Assembly: GCA_965601825.1 (NCBI GenBank)
Contig: OZ271839.1
Location: 1,054,001 to 1,118,000 of the forward strand
Length of the DNA stretch: 64,000 nucleotides
Source: HXMU1420-13 sp965601825
GTDB lineage: Bacteria; Bacteroidota; Rhodothermia; Balneolales; Balneolaceae
Reading direction: 5' to 3'
The notes under the pieces are model-generated. The model did no database searches and was not told the origin of the DNA. It worked only from the letters and a program-made list of their open reading frames with translations. Shown piece after piece: positions 1 to 8,142 of the stretch (within the stretch, counting starts at the first letter, position 1; every line of letters begins with the position of its first letter). The position numbers were made by a program, and so were the translations under genes.

Positions 1-2
1 GC

Positions 3-1055
3 AGATCAGCATTTGGAAATGGTTATGAGCTAGCTTCGAAACTGCCTAAGGAAAAAATGTATGATGCAGGAGTAGGTGAGGATGGAATACCTGCTGATGG
101 CGGTACCACAACTATCGTTTACAATACTAAAACTCAGGAAGTGGAAACCGAATATTTAAGTCTGGCAGGAACACTGAGAAATTGTGCCGGTGGACCAACT
201 CCATGGAATACATGGCTGACTTGTGAGGAAATTGTATTGAAGGCGAATGGACTATACGCCAAAGATCATGGTTATGTATTTGAAGTTCCGGCATCTTTGG
301 AACCTATGCTTGCAGATCCAAAACCAATTTTAGATATGGGTCGATTTAACCATGAGGCTGTTGCCATTGATCCAAAAAGTGGAGTGGTCTACTTAACGGA
401 AGATCAATCAGACGGGATTCTATATCGATTTATTCCTAATACACCGGGGAAAATGCTGGATGGCGGTAAGCTTCAGGCATTGGTGGTAACAGGTCAGGAA
501 AGTTTGGATACAAGAAACTGGGAAGAAAGAAAAGTTCAGATCGGTGAAGAACTAAGCGTTTCCTGGATCGATATGGAAAAGATTCATGATGATGATCTTC
601 GCCATCGTGGTTTTAAGGCTGGTGCTGCACTATTTGCCAGAGGAGAAGGTATGTGGTTTGGAAATGATGCCATTTATTTTGCCTGTACTAATGGTGGACC
701 AAATAAAGACGGCCAGATTTGGAAATACACTCCTAGTGAAGTTGAAGGAACTGCCGGTGAAGTTGAAAATCCCGGAAAACTCGAATTATTTGTTGAACCA
801 AATGATAGCACTGTAGTTCAAAGAGCTGATAATTTAACGGTGGCTCCGTGGGGAGATTTAATTGTGTGCGAAGATGGGCCTGATGACAATTATTTATTCG
901 GTGTAACGCCAAGAGGCGAAGTTTACAAATTTGGAAGAAATGCAGTCAGTAAATCGGAGATGGCAGGTGCAGTTTTCTCTCCAGATGGCAGTACCTTATT
1001 CATGAACATTCAGTACGATGGTTTAACGATCGCGATTACTGGACCATGGGTGTAA
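3..1055 (+). CDS. PhoX-like phosphatase (DUF839), 5' end outside window
   Basis: The frame is open from the left edge, so the N-terminus and any signal peptide lie outside the window; about 350 residues are visible. Segments such as CAGGPTPWNTWLTCEE, FNHEAVAIDP, VYLTEDQ and the terminal FSPDGSTLFMNIQ are typical of the PhoX/DUF839 beta-propeller family, calcium- and iron-dependent phosphatases usually exported to the periplasm or cell surface. The N-terminal export signal cannot be checked. The gene ends exactly where the convergent propeller lipoprotein gene ends, with no spacer. DUF839 also contains members of unproven activity, so the family is firmer than the reaction. Confidence 0.8.
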   Translation, partial: RSAFGNGYELASKLPKEKMYDAGVGEDGIPADGGTTTIVYNTKTQEVETEYLSLAGTLRNCAGGPTPWNTWLTCEEIVLKANGLYAKDHGYVFEVPASLEPMLADPKPILDMGRFNHEAVAIDPKSGVVYLTEDQSDGILYRFIPNTPGKMLDGGKLQALVVTGQESLDTRNWEERKVQIGEELSVSWIDMEKIHDDDLRHRGFKAGAALFARGEGMWFGNDAIYFACTNGGPNKDGQIWKYTPSEVEGTAGEVENPGKLELFVEPNDSTVVQRADNLTVAPWGDLIVCEDGPDDNYLFGVTPRGEVYKFGRNAVSKSEMAGAVFSPDGSTLFMNIQYDGLTIAITGPWV

Positions 1056-1997
1056 TTATTTATATCGATCTAGGATATTAGTACTAACCCAGTAAATTTC
1101 TTTATTGCTGGTATACATTAAGTATTTACCATCCGGAGTTATGTATGGGCATAATTCATGGTTCTCGGTATTTATAAGTTCGCCCATATTTTTGGCTTGT
1201 TTCCATTCGCCGGTTTCATTCTTAAAACTGATGTACAAATCACCCCGACCAAAGCCTCCTCTTCGAGCAGCTGCAAAAATGATATATGATTCATCAGGTG
1301 AGACAAAAACATCGCCTTCATAAAATCTTGTATTTATAGAATCAGATTGTGCGACTGGTTCTTCGAAAATCCCATTATTCCATTGTGCTCGATGTATATC
1401 GTAGTTTCGAGAATTCTCATCAGCTTGAGCATTAGAAGCAAAGTACATACTGCCATCTGATGTAAATGAAGAATAGAATTCGTCAAACTCTGAATTTATG
1501 GTACTTCCAAGATTTATTGGCTCAGACCAATCTTCATCACGTTTTTGGATATACCATAGATCTACATCATCTATTTCCTCGCCTTCATCAGGTTGATTGG
1601 ATATGAAATAGATTCGGTCCTCATTTGGTGAAAACATAGGATCATTGCGTGTGAATTCCGGATGGGTTAAAAAAATCTCCGGTTCAGACCAGCTCCCATC
1701 CTCAAAAGCTGTTCTCCATATTTTGTGAACACCAGGCGTTTGCAAATCAAAAATTGGATCCACTCCAAATAGTATCTCTCTTCCATCTTTAGAAATAGTG
1801 ATTCCGAATTCATATCGATCTTCCAGTGATATAATATTCGGGGCGTAAATAATGGGTACAGAGTCGGGAGTTATATCATTAAGAAATTGGTAAGGAAGAA
1901 TTTCAGATTCTGAATAAGGCTTGGAACAAGCTGAAATTAAAAAAACGATGAATATTGTAATCTTGATGATTGGCATAGTTGAAGAATTTGGTGGCAA
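1056..1997 (-). CDS. PD40/WD40-like beta-propeller lipoprotein
   Basis: The N-terminus has a short hydrophobic stretch ending in the lipobox-like LISAC, so the mature protein should be a lipid-anchored envelope protein beginning at that Cys. The body contains repeated propeller blades of the TolB/PD40 type, for example SKDGREILFGV, FSPNEDRIYFIS, TSDGSMYFASN, VSPDESYIIFAA and ITPDGKYLMYTS. No catalytic residues are evident; such proteins usually bind partners or glycans. An in-frame Met seven codons in (position 1976) gives a more compact signal peptide and may be the true start. It converges with the PhoX-like gene with no spacer. The substrate or partner is unknown. Confidence 0.7.
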   Translation of the reverse strand: MPPNSSTMPIIKITIFIVFLISACSKPYSESEILPYQFLNDITPDSVPIIYAPNIISLEDRYEFGITISKDGREILFGVDPIFDLQTPGVHKIWRTAFEDGSWSEPEIFLTHPEFTRNDPMFSPNEDRIYFISNQPDEGEEIDDVDLWYIQKRDEDWSEPINLGSTINSEFDEFYSSFTSDGSMYFASNAQADENSRNYDIHRAQWNNGIFEEPVAQSDSINTRFYEGDVFVSPDESYIIFAAARRGGFGRGDLYISFKNETGEWKQAKNMGELINTENHELCPYITPDGKYLMYTSNKEIYWVSTNILDRYK

Positions 1998-2191
1998 TGA
2001 AACTGAGTGGATTTTTCCTGTAGATTATTCAGTTTTTAATCATTAATAAATTTATTTGTTCAATATCAAAGTTTTTTTTCAATGAAATATTTGTTCAAAA
2101 CTAATATTGAAGTATTTGATTTTATACTAACATTTATAATCTGATCTTTATTAGTATTGATTAATATTTATAAAATTAAAACTTCTTAAAT

Positions 2192-2219
2192 TTGATTCAT
2201 TCTTTTATTGAATTATACT
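2192..2219 (+). promoter_or_regulatory. Candidate promoter upstream of the small basic protein
   Basis: TTGATT at 2192-2197 and TATACT at 2214-2219 are separated by 16 bases, resembling a sigma-70 type -35/-10 pair in the AT-rich divergent intergenic region (1998-2253). The predicted transcript would start near 2226, just ahead of the GTG start at 2254. The match could be chance in such AT-rich DNA. Confidence 0.3.
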
Positions 2220-2253
2220 TTACAACGAATAAAAATATAGTATTAGCAATCCA

Positions 2254-2505
2254 GTGGAAATTAAGTTTGTAAAAAGATCGACGATTAAAGCGTCAAAAAA
2301 GCGATCTTCGAAATTCAGGCCATTATTAGAAGCAGTTGAAAAATTAAAACCAAACGGTCAGGCAATTGAAGTAGGATATACCAGTGAAAAAGGGGTAAAT
2401 TCAATGCGAACTGCGGTATATCAATTTTGTAGACAAAAAGACTTCACAGTTAAAAGCCGCAGAGATAGTGCCAACAAAAAAATCTTTTTTTACAGAGATA
2501 AATAA
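2254..2505 (+). CDS. Small basic protein of unknown function
   Basis: An 83-residue protein starting at a GTG codon. The N-terminal 25 residues are very rich in Lys/Arg (KRSTIKASKKRSSKF), and the C-terminal half ends in a compact, basic, aromatic segment (KKIFFYRDK). I do not recognise the family. The composition (net positive, no signal peptide, no membrane segment) would suit a small nucleic-acid-binding protein, but that is inference. It stands alone between a divergent lipoprotein gene and egtB, with a plausible promoter just upstream. Coding status rests on the uninterrupted frame and protein-like composition. Confidence 0.55.
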   Translation: MEIKFVKRSTIKASKKRSSKFRPLLEAVEKLKPNGQAIEVGYTSEKGVNSMRTAVYQFCRQKDFTVKSRRDSANKKIFFYRDK

Positions 2506-2585
2506 TTGGCTTTTTCGGGGTAATCTTTTTTGCATTTGAATCTGTTTCGGTACATTGACACTCAAGTATTTCAAAGATTGAGTCC

Positions 2586-3866
2586 ATGAGTATTATTAAT
2601 GAAACAATGCAGGCTAAACGCCATTCTAAAGAGCAGATTCTTAGTGAGTTTAGAAAAGTGAGGGAGTTTACTCACTATCTCGTTGAACCATTGGAAATTG
2701 AAGATTTTGTAATTCAGCCAATGGAAAATGCCAGTCCTGCAAAATGGCATTTAGCTCATACAAGTTGGTTTTTTGAGACATTCGTTTTGGAGAAATATCA
2801 GCCTGGATTTGAAAGTCTTCATCCTCAATATGCCTATTTCTTTAATTCCTATTATTTACAGACAGGTGTTCCCTTCACCAGAGCGAAAAGAGGTTTGTTA
2901 TCTCGACCTACAGTAAAAGATGTGTTTGAATATCGGGCATATGTAAATGAACAAATTGAGCAATTCATCAATGATTGCTCGAGTAACGTTTGGTTTGAGG
3001 CAGCTCCTGTTTTAGAAATCGGAAATCACCATGAGCAACAGCATCAGGAATTAATTTTAACCGATTTAAAGTATTTATTAGCTCAGAATCCTCTTCTACC
3101 TGTTTATCGCGATCGAGTAATTCCTGAGTCACCTCGACCAAAAGAGATTAATTGGATTTCTTTTGATGAAGGGATGGTAAAAGTAGGTAATAAAGGTAAA
3201 GAGTTTACTTATGATAATGAGCATCCAAGGCATCGAACTTTTGTGCAAAACTACGAATTGTCAGACCGTCTGATTACTAATAAAGAATACCTGGAATTCA
3301 TGAAAGATGGGGGTTACGAGCGTTCAGAACTTTGGCTTGATGAGGGTTGGTCAACCGTTAAAACTAATGATTGGAAAGCGCCACTTTATTGGTTTAAACG
3401 TGAAAATAACTGGCTGAATTTCACGCTATCAGGAGCAAGAAATATTGATGAAAATGAACCGGTTACTCATATCAGTTACTATGAAGCAGATGCCTTTGCT
3501 CGCTGGAAAGGCGTTAGATTACCAACTGAACAGGAATGGGAGCACGCGTGCGGAAAAACAAAGAAAGCAGGTAACTTCGTAGATAATGATAATTTTCATC
3601 CTATGCCTGATACATCCGACAATGATGGATTAAAGCAGATGTTTGGTGATGTCTGGGAATGGACGATGAGTGGTTATTCACCCTACCCAAATTATAAACC
3701 ATTACCAGGAGCATTAGGCGAATACAACGGAAAGTTCATGGCCAATCAATATGTATTAAGGGGAGGTTCTTGTGCTACATCCCTTTCGCATATCAGGAAA
3801 ACATACCGAAATTTCTTTCATGCAAATGCGCGCTGGCAGTTCAGCGGTATCCGATTAGCGAGATAA
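2586..3866 (+). CDS. egtB: Ergothioneine biosynthesis protein EgtB (iron-dependent sulfoxide synthase)
   Basis: EgtB joins a sulfur donor to hercynine (trimethyl-histidine) using O2 and a non-haem iron. The N-terminal DinB-like domain (about residues 15-160) carries WHLAHTSWFF near residue 54 and the HX3HXE iron motif in NHHEQQHQE (His149, His153). The C-terminal FGE-sulfatase/C-type-lectin-like domain is recognisable from LPTEQEWEHA, DVWEWTMSGY, LRGGSCAT and the closing RWQFSGIRLAR. The length of 426 residues is normal. egtD follows after 3 bases, so the two are cotranscribed. No egtA, egtC or egtE lies nearby, which hints that this EgtB may use cysteine rather than gamma-glutamylcysteine, as in some non-actinobacterial enzymes; that is inference. 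Confidence 0.92.
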   Translation: MSIINETMQAKRHSKEQILSEFRKVREFTHYLVEPLEIEDFVIQPMENASPAKWHLAHTSWFFETFVLEKYQPGFESLHPQYAYFFNSYYLQTGVPFTRAKRGLLSRPTVKDVFEYRAYVNEQIEQFINDCSSNVWFEAAPVLEIGNHHEQQHQELILTDLKYLLAQNPLLPVYRDRVIPESPRPKEINWISFDEGMVKVGNKGKEFTYDNEHPRHRTFVQNYELSDRLITNKEYLEFMKDGGYERSELWLDEGWSTVKTNDWKAPLYWFKRENNWLNFTLSGARNIDENEPVTHISYYEADAFARWKGVRLPTEQEWEHACGKTKKAGNFVDNDNFHPMPDTSDNDGLKQMFGDVWEWTMSGYSPYPNYKPLPGALGEYNGKFMANQYVLRGGSCATSLSHIRKTYRNFFHANARWQFSGIRLAR

Positions 3867-3869
3867 TTT

Positions 3870-4838
3870 ATGGGAGAAACACTTACCAAAAAACAGCGCA
3901 TTATCGATGAAATCATCGAGGGTTTAAAAAATTCCCCAAAACAGCTTCCAAGTAAATACTTTTATGATGAAGTAGGCTCAAAATTGTTTGATGAGATTAC
4001 TGAGCTTGATGAATATTACCCAACACGAACAGAACGAAAAATTCTTCAGGATAATCTTGAAGAAATGGGAAAGCTTCTTGGGGATGATGTCGAGTTAATT
4101 GAACCGGGAAGTGGAAGTAGTGAGAAAACCAGAATATTGCTGGATCACCTTCCAAATATTCATATTTATGTTCCAATAGATATTTCTGGAGACTATCTAT
4201 TCAAAGTAGCGGATCAACTTCAGTTAGAATATCCGGATATTTCTATTGAGCCATTAGCTGCGGATTACACACGACCATTTGAATTGCCCGATACACACCC
4301 AGAGGCTCGTCGGATAGTGTTCTTTCCCGGATCTACAATTGGAAACTTCAGGCTGAATAAAGTTCAACGTTTCTTTTCCGTGATTGCTGATATAGTAGGA
4401 AATAAAGGCGGGGTATTGATTGGGGTAGACTTAAAAAAGGACATCCAAATTCTTGAAGACGCCTATAATGATGCAAAAGGCATTACAGCGGCTTTCAATA
4501 AAAACATGCTTACTCACCTCAATAATCTTATAGATACCGATTTTAATATTGGAAACTACAAGCATAAAGCAGTTTGGGTGGAAGAGAAGGGCGCTATAGA
4601 GATGCGTTTATATTCAAAAAATGATCATACGATTAAACTAAATGGTCATTCTTTCGATTTAAATGCCGGCGAATATCTTCACACGGAAAACTCACATAAA
4701 TATACCATTGAAGAGTTTTCAGACATTGTCTCTCCATGGTTTGAAATCGCTAAGATTTGGACTGACGATAAGAAGCTATTCAGTGTACAGTATTTAGTTC
4801 CACGCGATTACTCACTCAGTAACCCCAGCCCAATCTAA
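3870..4838 (+). CDS. egtD: L-histidine N-alpha-methyltransferase EgtD
   Basis: EgtD is an S-adenosylmethionine-dependent enzyme that trimethylates histidine to hercynine, the first step of ergothioneine synthesis. Family hallmarks are PSKYFYDEVGSKLFDEIT near the N-terminus, the SAM-binding loop IEPGSGSSEKTR, and FFPGSTIGNF in mid-protein. The C-terminal HTENS (about residues 271-275) matches the TExS motif whose Glu and Ser bind the histidine substrate in mycobacterial EgtD. At 322 residues it is full length. The start lies 3 bases after egtB. Its last 27 bases overlap the end of the convergent acyltransferase gene. Confidence 0.93.
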   Translation: MGETLTKKQRIIDEIIEGLKNSPKQLPSKYFYDEVGSKLFDEITELDEYYPTRTERKILQDNLEEMGKLLGDDVELIEPGSGSSEKTRILLDHLPNIHIYVPIDISGDYLFKVADQLQLEYPDISIEPLAADYTRPFELPDTHPEARRIVFFPGSTIGNFRLNKVQRFFSVIADIVGNKGGVLIGVDLKKDIQILEDAYNDAKGITAAFNKNMLTHLNNLIDTDFNIGNYKHKAVWVEEKGAIEMRLYSKNDHTIKLNGHSFDLNAGEYLHTENSHKYTIEEFSDIVSPWFEIAKIWTDDKKLFSVQYLVPRDYSLSNPSPI

Positions 4839-5555
4839 ATAAAGGCTACGAACTTCTTTTACGTGTTCATCGATGGTTTCTAATTTCCAATCTGAAGTAT
4901 CAACAGGAGGATGAATATGGGCATTAACTGTTCCACTCTTTGACAAGATTGAGCCACCCAAACTTAGTTTATCATTTCCTTCAAAGTAAATGGGAAGGAT
5001 TGGATATTTAAGATCAATTGCCATTCTAAATGCACCTTTTTTAAACGGTCCAATAACACCTTCATGCTTTCTGGAACCTTCCGGCGCTACCATTACCGAG
5101 AGTTTGTTTCTTTTCAATCTCTCGTAGGTACTCACCAATTTTTTTATGGCTTCTTCACTTTTTTGTCTTTTGATGAAAACCTGACCGGTAAGTCTTCCAA
5201 CGATGAAAAAGAAAGGGAAGTACTGAAGCTCCCATTTTGCCACAAATCGGATTTTATCCAACCCAACAGCCATCATTGTCAGAATATCAAGCGTGGAACT
5301 GTGATTAATTATCACAACAGCCGGTTCTTTGAAAACTTCACCATGCTGAACCACATTAAATTTAATGCCAATTACAGCCAAAACCGGTTTTGCTATACCC
5401 GGAGCAAAAGTTCTGACAATAAAATCAGTTGCTTTTCCAAAACTGAAAATCAGAATTAGAAAAATGAATGGAATTGCAATGATAAATAGAGTAGCAAATA
5501 GAATTAAGCCAAGAATACTTCGTGTGTATTCGATAAAATTCAGAGACGTCGACAT
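4812..5555 (-). CDS. plsC: 1-acyl-sn-glycerol-3-phosphate acyltransferase family protein
   Basis: Membrane enzyme of the PlsC/LPLAT family, expected to transfer an acyl chain to lysophosphatidic acid in phospholipid synthesis. It has two N-terminal hydrophobic segments (about residues 10-40) and a further one around 50-65, the HX4D catalytic motif in NHSSTLD, the KRQKS segment, the substrate-binding APEGSR and the PIYFEG block, in the usual order. The length of 247 residues is typical. It converges on egtD with a 27-base overlap of coding ends. Neighbouring genes on the same strand (yraN, the GbsR-type regulator) are close, so they may share a transcript. The exact acceptor lipid cannot be read from sequence. 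Confidence 0.88.
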   Translation of the reverse strand: MSTSLNFIEYTRSILGLILFATLFIIAIPFIFLILIFSFGKATDFIVRTFAPGIAKPVLAVIGIKFNVVQHGEVFKEPAVVIINHSSTLDILTMMAVGLDKIRFVAKWELQYFPFFFIVGRLTGQVFIKRQKSEEAIKKLVSTYERLKRNKLSVMVAPEGSRKHEGVIGPFKKGAFRMAIDLKYPILPIYFEGNDKLSLGGSILSKSGTVNAHIHPPVDTSDWKLETIDEHVKEVRSLYLDWAGVTE

Positions 5556-5599
5556 CCTTCAAACATCGAGTTATTAGAAGAGAATTGCCAGAAAATAAA

Positions 5600-5962
5600 T
5601 TAACGATATGCGTCCTGAATATGATTGATTTCCATTCCGGATTTATTTTTAATGATACCAATCACATCAAATCTCAGAGGTGCATTCTGTTGATCATTTT
5701 GTTGAACCCATTGTTCAGCTGCCTGATAAACTCTTTCAACTTTTGATTCATCAATAAACTCAATAGGTGAACCATAGTAGGTTGAGGTTCTCATTTTTAC
5801 TTCAACAAAAACGATGATAGGATCATCTTTTGCAATGATATCTACTTCGTTATGTCCGGCATAGTAGTTTCTGTCTATAATCTCCCAGCCCAGATCTATT
5901 AAAAAGTTACAGGCTGCATCTTCAGCTTCGTCCCCCAAAGCTCGCTTACTCTTTTTCCCCAC
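5600..5962 (-). CDS. yraN: YraN family protein (UPF0102, endonuclease-like fold)
   Basis: A 120-residue protein with the YraN pattern: GDEAEDAACNFLIDLGWEIIDRN, then NEVDIIAKD and VFVEVKMRTS, the D-ExK metal site of the restriction-endonuclease-like fold. The biological role is not established; an involvement in DNA processing is assumed from the fold. Its start overlaps the end of the upstream GbsR-type regulator by 17 bases, indicating translational coupling. Confidence 0.88.
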   Translation of the reverse strand: MGKKSKRALGDEAEDAACNFLIDLGWEIIDRNYYAGHNEVDIIAKDDPIIVFVEVKMRTSTYYGSPIEFIDESKVERVYQAAEQWVQQNDQQNAPLRFDVIGIIKNKSGMEINHIQDAYR

Positions 5963-6536
5963 TGGTTAATGACCCTTTTAATGATTCTTTCACCTCAACC
6001 AGTTTAACTAATTGCTTCAAGAATTTTAGATTCTTTTTGTTGATATAAGGCAGTAAAGCATCAGTAAATCGTTCAAACATTTCCAAAAAATCATTGTAGT
6101 TTTCAATTTTCTGTTTGAAATCAATGCTTTCCTGATCATTCATTCCACCTGTTTCCAGTGTTTTGATGCATTCCTGTAATTCTGCCCTAATGGGTTCGAT
6201 TTCGCGTTGTTGCCGTTCTCTGATTATTGTCGATACAATTTTCCAGATATCAGTTTCAGCGGTGTAATAATCTTTTCTATCTCTTGGGAAATTCACCTTG
6301 TTAATCAATTCCCACTCTAATAAACGATGCAAATTCATGTTTGCATTTCCCCGACTAATATCGAGTTTATCCATGATTGCATCGGTGTCCATCGGGTTTG
6401 ATTCTGCATAAAGCAAAGCATGAATTTGAGACATGGTTTTATTGATTCCCCAGGCTGATGCCATGTCTCCCCATAACCCTACAAATTGATCGAGTGCTTG
6501 AGTATAAGCTTCGGAGTGATTCGTCCCTTTTTGCAT
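5946..6536 (-). CDS. GbsR/MarR-family transcriptional regulator
   Basis: A 196-residue protein with the winged-helix domain of the GbsR branch of MarR regulators: FVGLWGDMASAWGINKTMSQI, then LLYAESNPMDTDAIMDKLDISRG.ANMNLHRL and the wing PRDRKDYYTAE. The C-terminal third (about 110-190) is helical and probably dimerises. Bacillus GbsR represses glycine-betaine synthesis and responds to choline; Bacteroidota homologues are mostly uncharacterised. It sits directly downstream of a sodium:solute symporter and a GH63 hydrolase on the same strand, so control of osmolyte handling is a reasonable guess. It overlaps yraN by 17 bases. Confidence 0.82.
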   Translation of the reverse strand: MQKGTNHSEAYTQALDQFVGLWGDMASAWGINKTMSQIHALLYAESNPMDTDAIMDKLDISRGNANMNLHRLLEWELINKVNFPRDRKDYYTAETDIWKIVSTIIRERQQREIEPIRAELQECIKTLETGGMNDQESIDFKQKIENYNDFLEMFERFTDALLPYINKKNLKFLKQLVKLVEVKESLKGSLTSGEKE

Positions 6537-6565
6537 TTTTCCCTTGAAATGAGTTCTGATTTAAA

Positions 6566-8125
6566 TCAGATGAATAAAATTACTGCCAGAATTATAATAA
6601 AATACCCTACTAAAAATGCATATTTACTGCTCCAGCTTTTCTCTCGGTTCCAAATATCGCGAATATTTAAAGAGTACTTTTCGTCTGCCTTAAAATCACT
6701 CTTAATACTCATTAACCAGGCTATTCCAGCACTAATTACACATCCAAATAGATTCCACCACATCCAATAAATACCAGTAAAACCAAGCCAAAGAGTTATG
6801 TTGAATGCAACTCCAATCAGAATACCAATAAATATCGCCCGGGTAGTTACTTTTCGTGAAAGTATCCCTACTAGAAACGCGGCTAATATTGGTCCATAGA
6901 ATGCAGAACCGATTTTATTGATGGCTTCAATCACTGTATCAGAAATTCCACCAACAACGAAAGCAAATCCGGTAACTAGAATCCCCCATATAACAGTGGT
7001 TATTTTTCCAAGGTTAATTTGATCAGCATCAGCTTTCCATTTCGATACAAAATCTCTCATTGTTGATGCTGAAAGTGAATTTAAAGCAGAATCTAAACTG
7101 GACATTGCTGCAGCTAATAAAGCAGCAAAAAGTAATGCTCTCAGACCGGTAGGAAGCATTAATAAAATATACTCGGGGATTAAATAATCGGGTTTATCTG
7201 CCGGTATTGCTGATGCTAATTCGGGAGTATTTTGATACACAGCAAATGCTGCAATTCCAAGTAAAATATAAAGCACAGTTAGTGGGAAACGAGCAAGACC
7301 ATTAAGCATCAATGCTTTCTTGGCTTCATCAACGGTTTTTGCTGATAAACCACGTTGAACCTGACTTTGATCGGTGCCATAATAGGATGCATATAGAAAA
7401 AAGCCACCGAATAGAAATGCCCAAAATGGAACAGCACCTCCGTCACCTAAGCCTGTTGAAAAGTCTGTTGCATTTAGTCGTTCGGCCGGCATTGCAGAGA
7501 ACATGGCACCAAAACCACCGATTTCAACAGCGGCATAAATTATACAAACAATGATTCCACCTAATAATACAACCATCTGAATCACATCAGAGTAAATTAC
7601 AGCTGAAATACCACCAATGGTATCATAAATGATGGTGATTATCCCGATCATCAAAATGGTACTCCAAAGCGGAAGATCTAGAGCTACAGATAAAACTATG
7701 GCGCTCGCATAAAGCCCAACTCCGGTCGCCAAACCCCGACTTATTAGAAAAACTCCACTTACTAAGTTTCGAACTGAGGGACCAAAACGTAACTCCAGAT
7801 ACTCATAAACACTCACCAAATTTAATTGACGGAAATATGGAATAAGGAATACCATTACCAATATCATGGCAAGAGGAACTGCCAATTCATATTGTAACCA
7901 GGTCAATCCACCACCATCTTTTAATGCTACAAAAGCAGGAATGGATATAAAGCTAATGGCTGATGTTTGAGTTGCCATCGTTGAAATACCAACAGCCCAC
8001 CAGGGGATATTTCTGTTTCCAACGTAATAATCATCCTGACTTGTTTGTCCCCGCCCTAAATAAATACTCATACCTACCAAGCCTAGCAGGTAGACGATAA
8101 TGATGATCCAGTCGATAGTTGTCAT
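6566..8125 (-). CDS. Sodium:solute symporter (SSS family)
   Basis: A 519-residue inner-membrane transporter with about 13 to 14 hydrophobic helices. It starts with WIIIIVYLLGLVGMSIYLG and has YYVGNRNIPWWAVGISTMAT, a standard SSS-family signature, and LLAAAMSSLDSALNSLSAST, the conserved Na+-site region in TM8. Substrates in this family include sugars, proline, pantothenate and other solutes; I cannot assign one. It ends 29 bases before a GbsR-type regulator and starts 17 bases after the GH63 hydrolase gene, on the same strand. The set could import and degrade a sugar-type compatible solute (inference). Confidence 0.88.
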   Translation of the reverse strand: MTTIDWIIIIVYLLGLVGMSIYLGRGQTSQDDYYVGNRNIPWWAVGISTMATQTSAISFISIPAFVALKDGGGLTWLQYELAVPLAMILVMVFLIPYFRQLNLVSVYEYLELRFGPSVRNLVSGVFLISRGLATGVGLYASAIVLSVALDLPLWSTILMIGIITIIYDTIGGISAVIYSDVIQMVVLLGGIIVCIIYAAVEIGGFGAMFSAMPAERLNATDFSTGLGDGGAVPFWAFLFGGFFLYASYYGTDQSQVQRGLSAKTVDEAKKALMLNGLARFPLTVLYILLGIAAFAVYQNTPELASAIPADKPDYLIPEYILLMLPTGLRALLFAALLAAAMSSLDSALNSLSASTMRDFVSKWKADADQINLGKITTVIWGILVTGFAFVVGGISDTVIEAINKIGSAFYGPILAAFLVGILSRKVTTRAIFIGILIGVAFNITLWLGFTGIYWMWWNLFGCVISAGIAWLMSIKSDFKADEKYSLNIRDIWNREKSWSSKYAFLVGYFIIILAVILFI

Positions 8126-8142
8126 GCGTTGATGTTAACGCA

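Noticed and set aside
7312..7554. Plus-strand open frame inside the symporter gene
   Set aside because: It is antisense to a well-supported membrane protein and has no recognisable motif or start context.
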